The translations under genes and the position numbers were made by a program. This document shows, in pieces, positions 35,011 to 46,800 of a DNA stretch of 64,000 nt. The notes beneath the pieces are model-generated. The model saw only the letters and a program-made list of their open reading frames with translations, searched no databases and was not told the DNA's origin. Position 1 is the first letter of the stretch. Each line of letters begins with the position of its first letter. This stretch comes from Albugo candida (lineage: Eukaryota > Oomycota > Peronosporomycetes > Albuginales > Albuginaceae). Location: positions 496,001-560,000 of the forward strand of contig CAJNAR010000154.1 of assembly GCA_905220665.1 (NCBI GenBank), written 5' to 3'.

Positions 35011-36303
35011 TTCTTTTTTTGGTGGGACGACATCAACATTTCACCAAGTCCAGGCTACTTTGCGTCTACACATCTGATAATAGTAAACTTACTTGTCAGG
35101 AGGACACGATACGAATAGTCTTAACACATGTACCACGTGTAACATGCTGGACTATTTCATGATTTTTTTCACACCATCCTGATTAGACAATAGCACACTA
35201 TGCTTCTGAAAGCTACCACCTGAACTTCGTTTTGAACAGCAATAAAATCTAAACTTGACGTATTGAAGTGTTCAAAGGATTTAGTTTTAGACCAGTAACA
35301 CACTTGACTAAAAAATTGTTCAAATATCGGTCGTAGGGTCACTCTATCTCACTCATCTTCATCACCATTTTGTCATATATCATTAAATGTCGATCGGACT
35401 ACACTCTTGCGCTTTTTTGTATAACTCGCGTTTTATTGCGTCGTTTAACTGAATGACGAGGTACTCACTAGTCAGCAAACAGATATTCTCTTCGCTTGAA
35501 TGATATAGTCTATCAATTCAAAGTTCTGAATTCAAACATTGACTCTTTCTGTACTTAAATGAACGTCTATCGCAATCTGGTTTTTGACCATGACTTCATC
35601 TATATAGATGTAAACGGTGTTGTCTGTAGTGTCTATTGTCGCCGTTTCCCGAGTTATCCAGTCCTAAATAGTTTTTGACACAAAAGCCTCCACCATTTTG
35701 TCCGTTTAGAATGGAACAAGATTCTTTCAGTAGGACAAGATTCTACTCTCGTGATAACATTATCTCCACTCACCCTTTTCGATGGTTTATCAACTTCACC
35801 CGAAATGACTCATTATCATTCTTAACTTTGTTACTCAATGTACACAGATTTTATTGTGCGCATTTAATTGTAGAGATGACTCGTTTCGGGTGATAATAGT
35901 TTACATGGTGAAGAAGAACTGAGACGCACTTATTTGGCTATATGCGTTAGCAAAATGAGAGTATGTAACACTTAGAAAGGACAGTATACCAAAGTTAAAT
36001 TCCGGTATGCTAATTTAGTTGACAGAAGCGCCTCATTACAATAGATAAAATTACTGAAAAAATAATATTATTGTGTCGCAGAAGAAGACAAACCATGATT
36101 AAGCTATACAAAACGTACGAATATTTATGAGGGGTGTTTCGCACCGACTCCACAGAAGTTCTAAGCATCCATCCATTTATCTTAACATCTCACCAAACTG
36201 TAGAAACTGACGATGGTACAGAGAATAAATACTCGGCGAGAGATTTCATAATCGATGTTTTCAAATTTCAGATGTATAGTTGATTTCAGATAAGCATAAC
36301 ATC
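35011..36303. other. gene-free 5' region of the intact CCG gene
   Basis: 1.3 kb, AT-rich, no convincing ORF. Distal regulatory sequences of the CCG gene may lie here but none is recognisable. Confidence 0.45.
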
Positions 36304-36356
36304 AATTGAATTGACCAGTAAAAAGCGATCTACCTCCTTCCCCCTAAATCATAACA
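36304..36356 (+). promoter_or_regulatory. promoter-proximal block of the intact CCG gene
   Basis: AATTGACCAG, then GCGATCTACCTCCTTCCCCC and ATAACA directly before the ATG. The order is conserved at the minus-strand copy (9333-9390), and the part nearest the ATG at the decayed copy (32378-32430). Its C/T-rich part may be the transcription start region. Confidence 0.5.
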
Positions 36357-38471
36357 ATGCGGAAATTGCTGATTTCCGCATGTATTCTTTTTTCCTTGAT
36401 GTCTTGTAATATTGCCGAAAGAAATCAGCATGAATCGAAAAAGGCTGGTGTTCTTCATCTGGCCTCTCTCAAAACTAATGATATCGCATCATGCCACGCA
36501 TGCATCGTGAGGGGAGTGGGCATCACACGGATTCTATTACTGAAGAGTGATTCAACATCCAGAATATACTGGATCGAGGGGAGCACTGACATCGCCAGAG
36601 CGTTTGTAGTCAATTGTATCAACCGGCACATGTGTGCTGTCTCAGCTATATCATCTAAAACATACATCCCAGAGTATTTCTCTATTACTCGTCGTCTAGA
36701 ATACGTCACCGTGAAGCATTCAAAGGCAGAGAATTACCTGGAGAGAAGTATTTTTCAGTGGTCGAAACTTATGATTTCTGGAAAGTATAAAAGTGAAACA
36801 GCCGAACTTGAAGTGTACCCAGACGAATCACATCAACAGCACAACGCCTATATTTGGAAACAACCAAAGATAATACAAGCATTGTTCTTCAATGAGATAG
36901 GAACGGAACCAATTGTAAGGTCTATGGGTGGTAACAGTAACAAAGCTCAAAGCAACCAGGACGAACTTCCTACTGATCTATCTATTCGATGTATTTATAG
37001 CTTCAACAGAATAAAAGAAGCTGTATGTCGTGAGTGCTTGGCGTTACATAGCAAGTCTCTTGCCATTGGAACGTTTCATTTATTTTCAGCCGGAACAATA
37101 CGACCTCCCATCGAGCTATGCGTTTTTTCTAGCACGTTCCAAATCCATGATATTCTGGCCAACTGTCAAATTAGGTTTTGTCCCGCAATCCTTGCGTTGG
37201 ATCAAACTGATTGTCAGGATCTTAAAAGGTTCTTTCCGACCGATCGCCTTTTTATGGATAGTCAAGTTGTTTCTGATTACACAAATGGCAAATATCAAAA
37301 GGACAACCGTATCCACATTTCAAAAAATGGACTTGAAGCGACTTCGATCAGCCACATACTAAGTCAAGTTGCTGCAAGACGACAGTCGGAAGTCCATCAA
37401 GTAACACAGTTTACTGAAAAAGATAAACAAATATTAAGGGATAGACTCAAAATCATGACCGGGAAAGAGCCAAAATGCTTGATGGTCACAAGTTCTAAAA
37501 ACGAATTGCGGCGGTGCTTCTCTTGCGTGATTGGAGTTAAAAAAGGTGACGCTAGAGTAATTATTACTCTATCGCTTACTCATGCGACAATTGTCACAGA
37601 TACAATACCACATGTGCTGAAGGGTTATTGTGAGCCAAGATGCAATAGTGTAAACCTGCTCAGCGCAAAAGACTGCTCGAAATACCTTCTACAGCATGCA
37701 ATGGATATAGAATCGCATCATCGGTTGCTCGAATCACCATATTCCGATCCTTTGTTGAGTTCTTGCATGTTGTTATACCACATTCCATCAAGAAAAGAGA
37801 AATGTGCTCGGTGTATTAGGAAAATTTTCAACGTTAAAGAAGAACCGCAGCCGACCACAGCGTTTTCGTTGTTACTGGATGCTTCAGACACCAGCCCTCA
37901 AACAACCCAGAAATTTTTTGGACAAAGTACGGACTGTCACACACTAAATACATGTAGAAGAATACAGCAAGCGCCTAATCGGTTTTGCTCTGAGCATGGC
38001 GCTTATGTTGGCATGAGTTCTGGTGCTCAAGAAACTCAAAAGATTGAGCAATCTACGATTCACCAACTCACAAAAGCTAAAATCCCTTTGGGTGTATGGC
38101 CTCCCAACAATAAAGATATTGTGAGAAATGATGGAATAGGAACACCATCTCCGATCCATTCGACTCCTTTCCTCTCTCAAACGGGAACAAACGTCTGGCC
38201 TGCTTACGAAAAAATAGCTTTTGTCGAATTCGCAAGTGCACAGTCCGAACAATTGAAATGTGCAGACTGTCTTGTCCAGCATTCGGAAGTATTTTTCGTT
38301 TACACTTCTGGCAATGGTTTTTCTGGATATGTGTGGATGCATCAAGCCCCCGCTCATATTTTTCTAGACTGCTTGAGAACGTTTTGCATAAGCCTTACTT
38401 ATGATGATCGACAAAGCTTCATTGACCGTCCTATCGGTCTGCGTCAATGTAATACACACGACATAAAGTAG
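36357..38471 (+). CDS. CCG-class secreted effector candidate, 704 aa, intact
   Basis: Uninterrupted single-exon ORF. Residues 1-20 are a signal peptide (MRKLLISACILFSLMSCNIA). C46-H-A-C49 with G55 is the C-x2-C-x5-G motif that names the Albugo CCG class. Four further C-x-x-C pairs follow at 224-227 (CREC), 387-390 (CFSC), 483-486 (CARC) and 635-638 (CADC). Each pair is followed by a hydrophobic strand-like segment and by another cysteine about 35-45 residues later, suggesting five related disulphide modules. No transmembrane segment or enzyme motif is seen. Secretion and delivery to the plant host are inferred from the class, some members of which trigger NLR immunity; this protein's target is unknown. 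Two relatives lie in the window, one with a premature stop (7.2-9.3 kb) and one decayed (30.4-32.4 kb), both on the opposite strand. Flanks are conserved at both ends, so the gene moved or duplicated as a unit. Confidence 0.88.
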   Translation: MRKLLISACILFSLMSCNIAERNQHESKKAGVLHLASLKTNDIASCHACIVRGVGITRILLLKSDSTSRIYWIEGSTDIARAFVVNCINRHMCAVSAISSKTYIPEYFSITRRLEYVTVKHSKAENYLERSIFQWSKLMISGKYKSETAELEVYPDESHQQHNAYIWKQPKIIQALFFNEIGTEPIVRSMGGNSNKAQSNQDELPTDLSIRCIYSFNRIKEAVCRECLALHSKSLAIGTFHLFSAGTIRPPIELCVFSSTFQIHDILANCQIRFCPAILALDQTDCQDLKRFFPTDRLFMDSQVVSDYTNGKYQKDNRIHISKNGLEATSISHILSQVAARRQSEVHQVTQFTEKDKQILRDRLKIMTGKEPKCLMVTSSKNELRRCFSCVIGVKKGDARVIITLSLTHATIVTDTIPHVLKGYCEPRCNSVNLLSAKDCSKYLLQHAMDIESHHRLLESPYSDPLLSSCMLLYHIPSRKEKCARCIRKIFNVKEEPQPTTAFSLLLDASDTSPQTTQKFFGQSTDCHTLNTCRRIQQAPNRFCSEHGAYVGMSSGAQETQKIEQSTIHQLTKAKIPLGVWPPNNKDIVRNDGIGTPSPIHSTPFLSQTGTNVWPAYEKIAFVEFASAQSEQLKCADCLVQHSEVFFVYTSGNGFSGYVWMHQAPAHIFLDCLRTFCISLTYDDRQSFIDRPIGLRQCNTHDIK

Positions 38472-41400
38472 CTTAAAGGGTAAGCAATAATGCTTTTGAG
38501 AATAAACATACTCGTCTGTCATACTACATCCTGTAAAAAAACGAGATACTTCGTGCTTGATACTTATGTCTTGTGGCGGACTTAGTGCACCAGCAAGTTC
38601 ATCGAACTTTCTCTGTTGTAAAATCAGGATTAGCCAATCGAATAGACATAAGCCAGGAAATTTACATCTGACCCATTCAGCATTCCTTCACATCGCCAGA
38701 CCTCACTCTTAATTGCCTCTGCATCATGAAAATGAAAGCGAATATGATTTTATCGGACCTAAGCACTCTCATTCCTTATACAGCTTCTTTTTTACGGTGA
38801 TTCTGCATCGCTCCGATGTAAAACCCTGATACTCCAAGGGTATGCTTTCTTTGACAATGTCGGCGTAAAACTAGATAAAATTAGGACATCAATCAATTGT
38901 GTGGTATAATACATGAAAGATTCATGTTTGATGGCCAGCTACTGTTTCGGAATTCGTATCATTAGGGTATGTTAGATATCAGAAAAAAAAGAAAGAAGGT
39001 CGCGATTCTGTCATACCGACCATGTTAGACGCATATTGCATGTGAAATCGTGTCAGTACTACGGTCGACATGGAAAGATTATCAGCGGATTATATCAGAT
39101 TCGTCTAGATGAATCAAGACCAAAAGTCCGACAGTTCTAGCGCTTTCCGTGATCTACACCACGAACAATGCGCACGTTCGTTACTTTCGATGGCATTTAC
39201 ACGATCAGGACTAGCTTATTCAGCATGCAATGTTGCTGAATCAACTTACAAGTCAAATAACATTTGTTTGTTTTCTAAGTTGTCGACGATCATTCTTGCG
39301 GATATGGCAGCGGCATGTCGAAATGCAATTACAACCCGAACCCAAATTCTTTGATCAGCATAGTCTGACGAACACCAACTGTTATAGAACGGTATTCTGG
39401 ACATTATTATTTGTTACAAAATTGACACGGTCGAATATTGTGGTGGAGCGCAAAAAGGTATGTTTTCAACTCAGATAGGTATATCAATGGAACGTTTTTG
39501 TACGCAGATTTTCTTCTTGAAATATTTTGAAAGGTCAGTCTGAATTTAGTAATATAGACACACATATACCTTCTAACAAGTGCTTTAGCACCCATCATAT
39601 ATTCAAAGTAAATACAGTTACGTTCGTCTAGCCTTACATCTATGATCAGCAGTTTCATAGTAGTCCACATTTATACGACAAAAATGTATATGCCTATTCT
39701 ACAGAAGTCCAATATGCGACGTAATAGAAAAAGTATTCCTTAATTTTCATTTTATCTAGGTGCTTTATAATGATTACTGTCAATCAGTCTCTTTTGATTT
39801 TTCATAACGAAACTCAATTGAAGATGTGAACACACGAGGTCTTTATATTTCAAATGACTTGAATTTAAATGGTTATTCTCATATATATACACCACAAAAT
39901 GCGCTTAACTATTCCCTTTCTTCTTAAAGTTAACGCAGATATTCGTCTACAGCCATATCAGGCTGCATGTTCATTATAAGAGGTTACATTACTTTCTAGA
40001 CTGATGAATTTGGTTCGGTGATTTCCGGTCAGCGCAAATCAGTACCTCATGAACCATTTTGAATCGATAACACTTTTGGATAGCCAAAGTACCTGTATGC
40101 GGCTATTCAGCGCCAGTACTATGACTTGTACGCTGGCTATCAAAATTCTATGTCCAGTCATACTTTCATATCAAGATAATGCATCAGTGGTTGATTGACA
40201 ATTCGTTGGCGATCACACAGAATTTTTGTCGAAAGAGAAGAAATGTTCAGTATGCTCCGTTGAAATCTGGTGACGACAACAAAATCTGATCAATATCTTA
40301 TTAGAGAGAGAAGCGACGACGCGGTGAATACCGATCCAAACATGCCGTAGACTAAAATTGATAATTTCTGAAACTCATGTACTTAAGATTTGATAATTTG
40401 CAGCATGATTCGCATTCGATGCAGTACAAACTACAAAGTATCAGATCTCAGTGAGATATTTACTAGTAATTGTATTTTGTGAACCCTGTATACTTTTTCC
40501 TACACTCTTTCTTAGCAGCAAACAAATCAAGACGACACAACAAGACGGATATTGTCAAAGTGGAACGCATACATTGGGCAATTCACACAATTATTTGTCT
40601 TATATACGTTTACTATTTTAAACTACGATATAGAACTCGTACTCATGGAAAGGTCAGAGAAGCGTTGAATCGGACAATCTAGTATAGCTCTGATGATACA
40701 ATATCTTAACCGTATACCAACAAATATGATATGCGGATCTGAGTTTGAGAAATTGTGAACCAGGATTACACAAGTATCAAATCACCCACAAACCAAGATT
40801 TCAAAACGTTGAAATATATACTGTGGAATCGTTTCCTGCATTTTTAAAGGGTGGGACAGCTCTTCATTCACATAGAGGACGAGCGAACCTGGTTTCCTCA
40901 CGGTTCAAACGCAGTAAATAGGATACTTTCCAAATCGTAACCTGAATGGAAATCACATCTCTGCTATCAGTGGGCAAGATGAAGCGGGCAATTTATTTAT
41001 ACATTCCATGAGTTTTGAGCAAAACTACTCACAGAAAATGGAATAGAGAATACAACAATGGCGCCACAAGAATTCTTTATGTCAGTAATACCAAGCATAA
41101 TGAGCCTTTCTTAATTGGCACTGCAGCGAGATCGCTGTGATCGACCACGACCAAGTAAATGTAAAGCGTCACGCGATCACATTGCTGATGTGACTCGTGG
41201 TATCGCAGCCATCCTTTAATAAGCGCCCGTTTTTCTGGAGGTTGCGTGAATCTATTTAGTAAACGTACGGTTTTCTATCGGCATCTTTAATGTTAAATGT
41301 TCATAGTATCAGTATCTGCAAGGAATTATTAAATTCCCTTAGCTGTAGTTGTCTACATTATTAGAATTAGGCAAATTAGAATAAGGAACTGGTTAGGCTT

Positions 41401-41689
41401 TCTTTTAAATTAAATATATATTGCAAAGAACGTTTCATGAGAAAAACTTTCTGTGAGAGATGATAACATTTCTTTTCGCTGATAGTGCCGAATTCCCTAA
41501 TTGGTTACCTCCACGCTAGGCTGAACATAGCCATTAAACTATATACGAGGAGTAGCTACCGCTTCAAGTAGTCGCTTGCACTACTAATCTGGTTCTTCTA
41601 CTATCTTCCTTATCCTATCACTAGCCCTTCACCGTGTGAAAAGCATGCAAGTTTTGCTTCAAACCTGGTGAAAAAGATATCTTTCAAGC
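38472..41689. other. gene-free stretch of 3.2 kb
   Basis: The first 60 bases resemble the 3' flank of the CCG copy at 7.2 kb (GCTT..AGCAATA..GAATAAA, with AATAAA as likely poly(A) signal). The remainder has only short ORFs and AT-rich DNA; nothing is recognisable. Confidence 0.45.
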
Positions 41690-41815
41690 TTCCGCTTGGC
41701 TGGACTTAAATCGTTGCCCAAATCGGGTATTAAGCAACGACACCAAACGAGGGAGTCTGCACGCTCGAACTGCCGGAGCTAGGGTGGTCGCCTGGATGAG
41801 CCGCCATGCAGTTCC
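41690..41815. other. GC-rich island in AT-rich surroundings
   Basis: About 125 bases (ATCGTTGCCCAAATCGGG through GGGTGGTCGCCTGGATGAGC) are clearly richer in G and C than the flanks. It could be a structured RNA, a SINE fragment or a remnant of a coding exon. I tested it by eye for tRNA A/B boxes and 5S rRNA and found no match. Confidence 0.3.
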
Positions 41816-42039
41816 TGAGACCAAGAATGCAACAGCTACTCTTGAAAGACTTCTTGCAAGATGACTTTGAGGATATTTGCGTGACGTCTTTCGTCATTTT
41901 TGCTCAAACCCTTGGTGCTCAAGGAAATACTCTACTCGATGCTTGTAAAACTTTTAAGAAAATCTGTACGAAATATACAATTGATTACAAAGTAACTTGT
42001 TGTTAATCGTGAACGACATGTACCTCTAGGATAGCAAGA

Positions 42040-43520
42040 CATTTTTCTGATTTTGGGCCAAACAGAATCGGTCAAATATTTCTTGTGAATTCCTATTACA
42101 CTAGATCCAGTAAGCTTTCTACTGGAACGCTCAAATAGCAATAAACGTAAAGAGTGAGAAAGCTGACAATCCAAGTGGGCTGCGCTTGTAATCTAAACAT
42201 AAAAGAGTTAGGGATAAGTTTCTTCTCACAAGAGTTGCATCTTTTCCGAGGGGCGCATGTATATGGTTTAGTTTATCTTAATAGAATATTTTGCAAGTCA
42301 TCAAACAAGGAAAAAAAAATCAATCATCAGACGCTGAAAAACCATGCACCTTATTCGGTGACATTTTCTTATTCCAGCGTATACTCAACTAGCACCAAGC
42401 TCAGTCCAAGAAAGCTTCAAGTGGCGCCAAATCTGTGTCACAAACGCCACTGTTAACTCAAATTGAATGAAACCAAACTGTATTAATGGATTTTTTGATA
42501 TTTAGCTATCACGCTAAATTTGGATATCTGAACGTGAACGACATTTAAATGATTTCGAAACAGATCTCATTGACGCCAAATCAGATTTAAATTGGTCCAC
42601 GGATACGACAACATTTTTCACCTTTGAGAAAAATCAACTGAAATATCGGGGAAAATTTCGTTGAAGTGAATCACTTCTCGGTTGGCCGGATAGTACGCAT
42701 TTAACGGATTAATTAGAACAACTTCGAAATACGCTAAGGTCAAATATTTCTCCTGTCTGAATAAATCCTTTAAATTGTCAGTTTGAAATAAGTAACTGGT
42801 CTAACTTGAGCCGACGTGAACCGTGTCAAGTGAACCGAAAACATGTTGACGATTTGGTTGTCAATACATTAACCTCATGTTATGACGTAGAAAGTAATTC
42901 GTAAGATCTCAAATATGATCAGGAAGGTTGTACCCATTTCCTTCTGACAGGAATGCGGTTATATCCAAACTTCCGGATCTGTGTTAACAGGATGCTTGGA
43001 AAAAATGCAGTATCGTGTTTAGCTTAGGGATCTTGAGTTTTAGGGTATATAAGATATCCGTGCAACTGGAAGGGTCGATCTTGGATGATAAACTATAAAG
43101 AGAGATACCTTTCAAAGTCTAAGCGGCAAATTTTCTCATGGTTTGGTTCTGTTTTCGCACAAAGCTTCCAGAAAATTCCGAGCGGGAAAGAATAATATCG
43201 ATTCGTTAGAAATATCAGATTTTGTAAAGCTCTGGCGGCTACATTCGGATGACGTTTGCGGCTGATAATACATGTAAGCAGCTAGAATGTACGCCCGTAC
43301 TACTACGAGGGCATACTTGTTTTATTGATATACGATTCTCTCGAATCCAAATACCATATTGCATTCGACACTTACAGAGAAGCTATCTCGGAAAGGAAGT
43401 CGTGATGTTGACGTAGATCATGTGTGAGAGTACTGCATACGCGAAGATATCTTACCTTGTGACAGGAAAAAATACTCGAAAAGGCTCAAAACGACTTCTG
43501 ATTTTGTCAACATTGTCTTT
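42040..43520 (+). pseudogene. eroded remnant related to 34.57-35.01 kb
   Basis: Short matches in the same order as the 34.6-35.0 kb remnant: ATCGGTCAAATATTT near 42069 with LGQTESVKYF in frame, and AAAAGGCTCAAAACGACTTC near 43478 giving KGSKRLLILS. Many stops separate them and the spacing is larger than at 34.6 kb, so later insertions probably split it. Function unknown. Confidence 0.35.
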
Positions 43521-45029
43521 AATGCTTAGATTTAACTTAGAAAGATGCGTCTGCAGGGTCGGAGACTGCTACCAAAAGCATCCATGTCGGTCCAATAAAA
43601 TATAAACTTTCCGTTTGATATCGTAATGTAGTGCTCCAGAGAGCTTTGAACGAAATGATTTGGATAAAGTTTATTGGGGCTACAATATTCCCAGACTTCC
43701 CAAGAAACATTTGATGTGACTTTATATATCTAGTAAATCAAAGGCACCTGCTGGTGTACTGACGATGTAATTGGTTTGAACAAGATTAAAGCATCACTCC
43801 ATGAAGAAATATCAACAAAAAATTGCAATGCTACTACATCGTGCGGTTTTCTGATTTCTTCGCCAGAAATATTTCTCGTTGATTTCTTCATATTACAGCG
43901 GAGCTAGAAAGCTTTTTAATCAGGCGCATTGAAAAATATTGAAGCCATCCCACTAAAAAGCCGATGTCAATGAACGTGGCTGCATCTATGGATCGGACCG
44001 GCTTTATCAATCACATCAATCAGCGGTTGAGAATGCAAAGCGTCAACAAGAATTATTGAAGTAGGACAGACTATGGAATTGATAACAACGCTCCAGCGAT
44101 TCAGTAGAAGTATAATCTTGTTCGTGCTTACTCTATCTTACACATGTGGGAAAACCTATACAGTATTGTACCAGCCCATACAAGATCATCGAAGTGAATC
44201 GTAAAAATTCCGTTACTATAGAAAATACTTCTATAATGCATCTGAACGAAGGATAGAAAGCTGATGAGGCGGTGTACTTAGTTTTATCCGCGGAGTGTTT
44301 TGTATGTACAGAAAAGCCTGCTGAACCTCTAGCATTTGCCAATCAAGTAACACGTCGCATGGGTGGCGAAATATCTCAGAAGAGATGTCTAATGATTAGA
44401 AGATTGGATATGGTGTAATCATACCCCTATAAACATTACGCAAGTCAACTTAAGCAAAAAAAGGGTTTGCATCAATTGAGTTGATTTTCATGTCCACAGC
44501 ACCTAATATTTACATGATCAATCATTAGGTTCAGTATGTCAACCAGGCGTCATTAACTCGGATTGCAGACTATCATTTAGAATAATGCGTTCAAATAAAA
44601 CCCTTCTATTGATTTGATAAGAGGTTTGGTGGTAGAAGGGGTCTGGAGGGAAGTACTTCTACTTCACGGAGAGTAGTAAAGCACTCTGTATATCATTAAC
44701 TGACTGTAAAGTTAAATTGATAGCGGAGTCGGTCTATCGTAGGGCTGAGGTCTTTCAGTCATTTCGAAAATAAGCAACATCTTCGCACTCTTGGTGCTTC
44801 ATTGCGAATGGATTTGTAGGAACTTTTTTTAACCTCGCCATTTAGTTACCTTTTGCGCCTCTCGGTAGTACCGATTATGGGCAACTCATAATCACATTTA
44901 TAGGAGTGTTCATCTTTTTTGTACGAGAAAGAAGCTTCACGAACATCAATCAAGTAGAATAATTTCAGGTCAAAGAAACAGATAGCAATACACATCATCC
45001 ACAGCGGAGTAATTCTTCTATTTTCATCG
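43521..45029. other. gene-free stretch
   Basis: No supportable gene. Parts may be eroded 5' sequence of the retroelement that follows, but I cannot align any of it. Confidence 0.4.
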
Positions 45030-46800
45030 CTCGGACGTACTGATGGAACAGCCTATGGTGAATACATTAAGAGAGGGTTTCAAAAGCTCTACTTGTATTT
45101 GCGTCTTTTTCTTTATCTTCACAGATGTACATCAAGAATTTATATGTACCGCGTGAAGGCCGAGACACACTTGATGCAGCAGTTGAGTGGAGTATTCCGG
45201 AACGACTAAGTCGGTTAGGGTGTTAGCATGACTTCGAGGCTGGGTGCTGTCGACATTGGACAAATCTAACATCTGATCGAAAACGTTTTTACGAGACCAT
45301 TTTCACGAATAGAATGCCTTGATCACATCTGATAGTACTCTAGTTGCTCAGTATGGTATAAAATCCAGAATGATTTTGATCACGCTATGCAGGAGACCAA
45401 CTGTCATAATAATGTATGTATTTTACACGTCCAATGTAATCCGCAGACGAGAACATTGCAAATGTTTCTACAAGTACTCTTATACTATCAACTTGTCAAA
45501 GCATCCCAAGAGAAGCGATTTTGTGCTGCACCAGTTACAGACGAATGCATGTCTCAAAAATTGCGAAAAAGGTTGATGACGAAAATCAAGTGATAGTTAC
45601 AAGCACTTTTATGAAATCTTGAAGAAGATACTCGATGCTATATAAAATCTACTTTATGAATTGTGTAACATGAAATAGCGTATAGCACATGAGTAACTTC
45701 GTCAAGCATTCTCGCCATTCTCGGAGCATCTCTTCGTCGCGTCCTACTAGGAAATGTTACTAAAACTTTTGACGAATTAGCATCAAACCCGAGGGAAATT
45801 ATCCTGTAATTGACGGTATGCGGCTCTCATGAAAGCTTTACAACATCAGTAAACGGCTCATGGGAAAATTTGATACAAAACTGATGTGTGAAAATCATTC
45901 CCACTTGAGTGAGCGGATCAAAACCCTCTCTCACTCGTTGAAAACTACTAGAATGACGGAAGTGATCAAGAAAAAGCAAAAACGTACTTCATTCCAGGAA
46001 TAAATGGCATGCCAGCTCAATTCTAAGTTTGATGAAGGGAACCATGGCGAGTGCTTGATTATAGTGCTCATTTTTAAGCTGGGAAGATCTGTCTAACTTT
46101 GATCACTACGTCACTGGGCGATTCTCTTATTAAAAAAAAGGATCACGATTCTATCGGGGCAAAATCAATCCACCAACAGAAGAAAGCATGTGTGTGAGGA
46201 TGGTCTATACTAGCACGACATTTATTGACTCGTCTACATACCATATTTGTTCATCAATGGTGGAAAAGAAGCCCATGCAAGTTCTCGTCCATGAAGAATT
46301 TTATGACCGAGTCAATAAATGACGTATACTACGCATTTAGGAAAGATAGCGATGTAGATCAAAGTTCTTTCGATTGGGTGCGTTTCTTGTTCAACAATAA
46401 AAAGGCGCGGCTGATAGGCAATAAAAACACAACGTCCAGTTTATCACGATAGGGAGTGAAGCAAGGTGATGATCCATCGACACTGCTTTCTATGATGACG
46501 ATCGAAGAATAAAATTGATTCACAATGCGAACATCAAGAACATACAACTTGGATTATTGGAAAAATTGTTGCGACTTGACCATTTCTGCAAACCATTCGG
46601 CTCTTACTTCAGAAACACCGAATGGATTTTTTGACGCACATGACTACTCGAAAAGCTCTATTGAGCTAGCTTTGACGCCATAATAGATTTGAGCAAATCA
46701 TTCTTGTCTCGTTTTATGGATTAATATCGTGTTCTCGCATTACCATGTCGATCATACTCATTGAATAGGTCCGGCCTATTATGTGGGCATACCAATCGGC
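45030..46800 (+). mobile_element. eroded non-LTR (LINE) retrotransposon, endonuclease/reverse transcriptase relic
   Basis: The plus strand carries LINE reverse-transcriptase landmarks in order, in shifting frames: YFIPGINGMPAQF near 45985 (family: PG-x-D-G-x-P-x-E-F-Y), a VLIFKLGR stretch near 46060 (LIPK-like), EEFYDRVNK near 46295 (K-A-F-D-R-V), DWVRFLFNNKKARL near 46375 and GVKQGDDPSTLL near 46452 (G-V-R-Q-G-D-P-L-S-P-L-L). The catalytic aspartate pair expected about 50 residues later is not preserved. An upstream segment (about 45330-45560) with RMILITLCRRPTVIIMYVFY may be the endonuclease. Stops throughout: dead element. Confidence 0.65.

Noticed and set aside
39109..39478. Overlapping plus-strand ORFs of about 80 codons
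   Set aside because: Ordinary chance length for this composition; no signal peptide, motif or repeat relation.
41690..41815. tRNA or 5S rRNA gene
   Set aside because: No A-box/B-box pair or cloverleaf could be found, and no match to the 5S internal control region.
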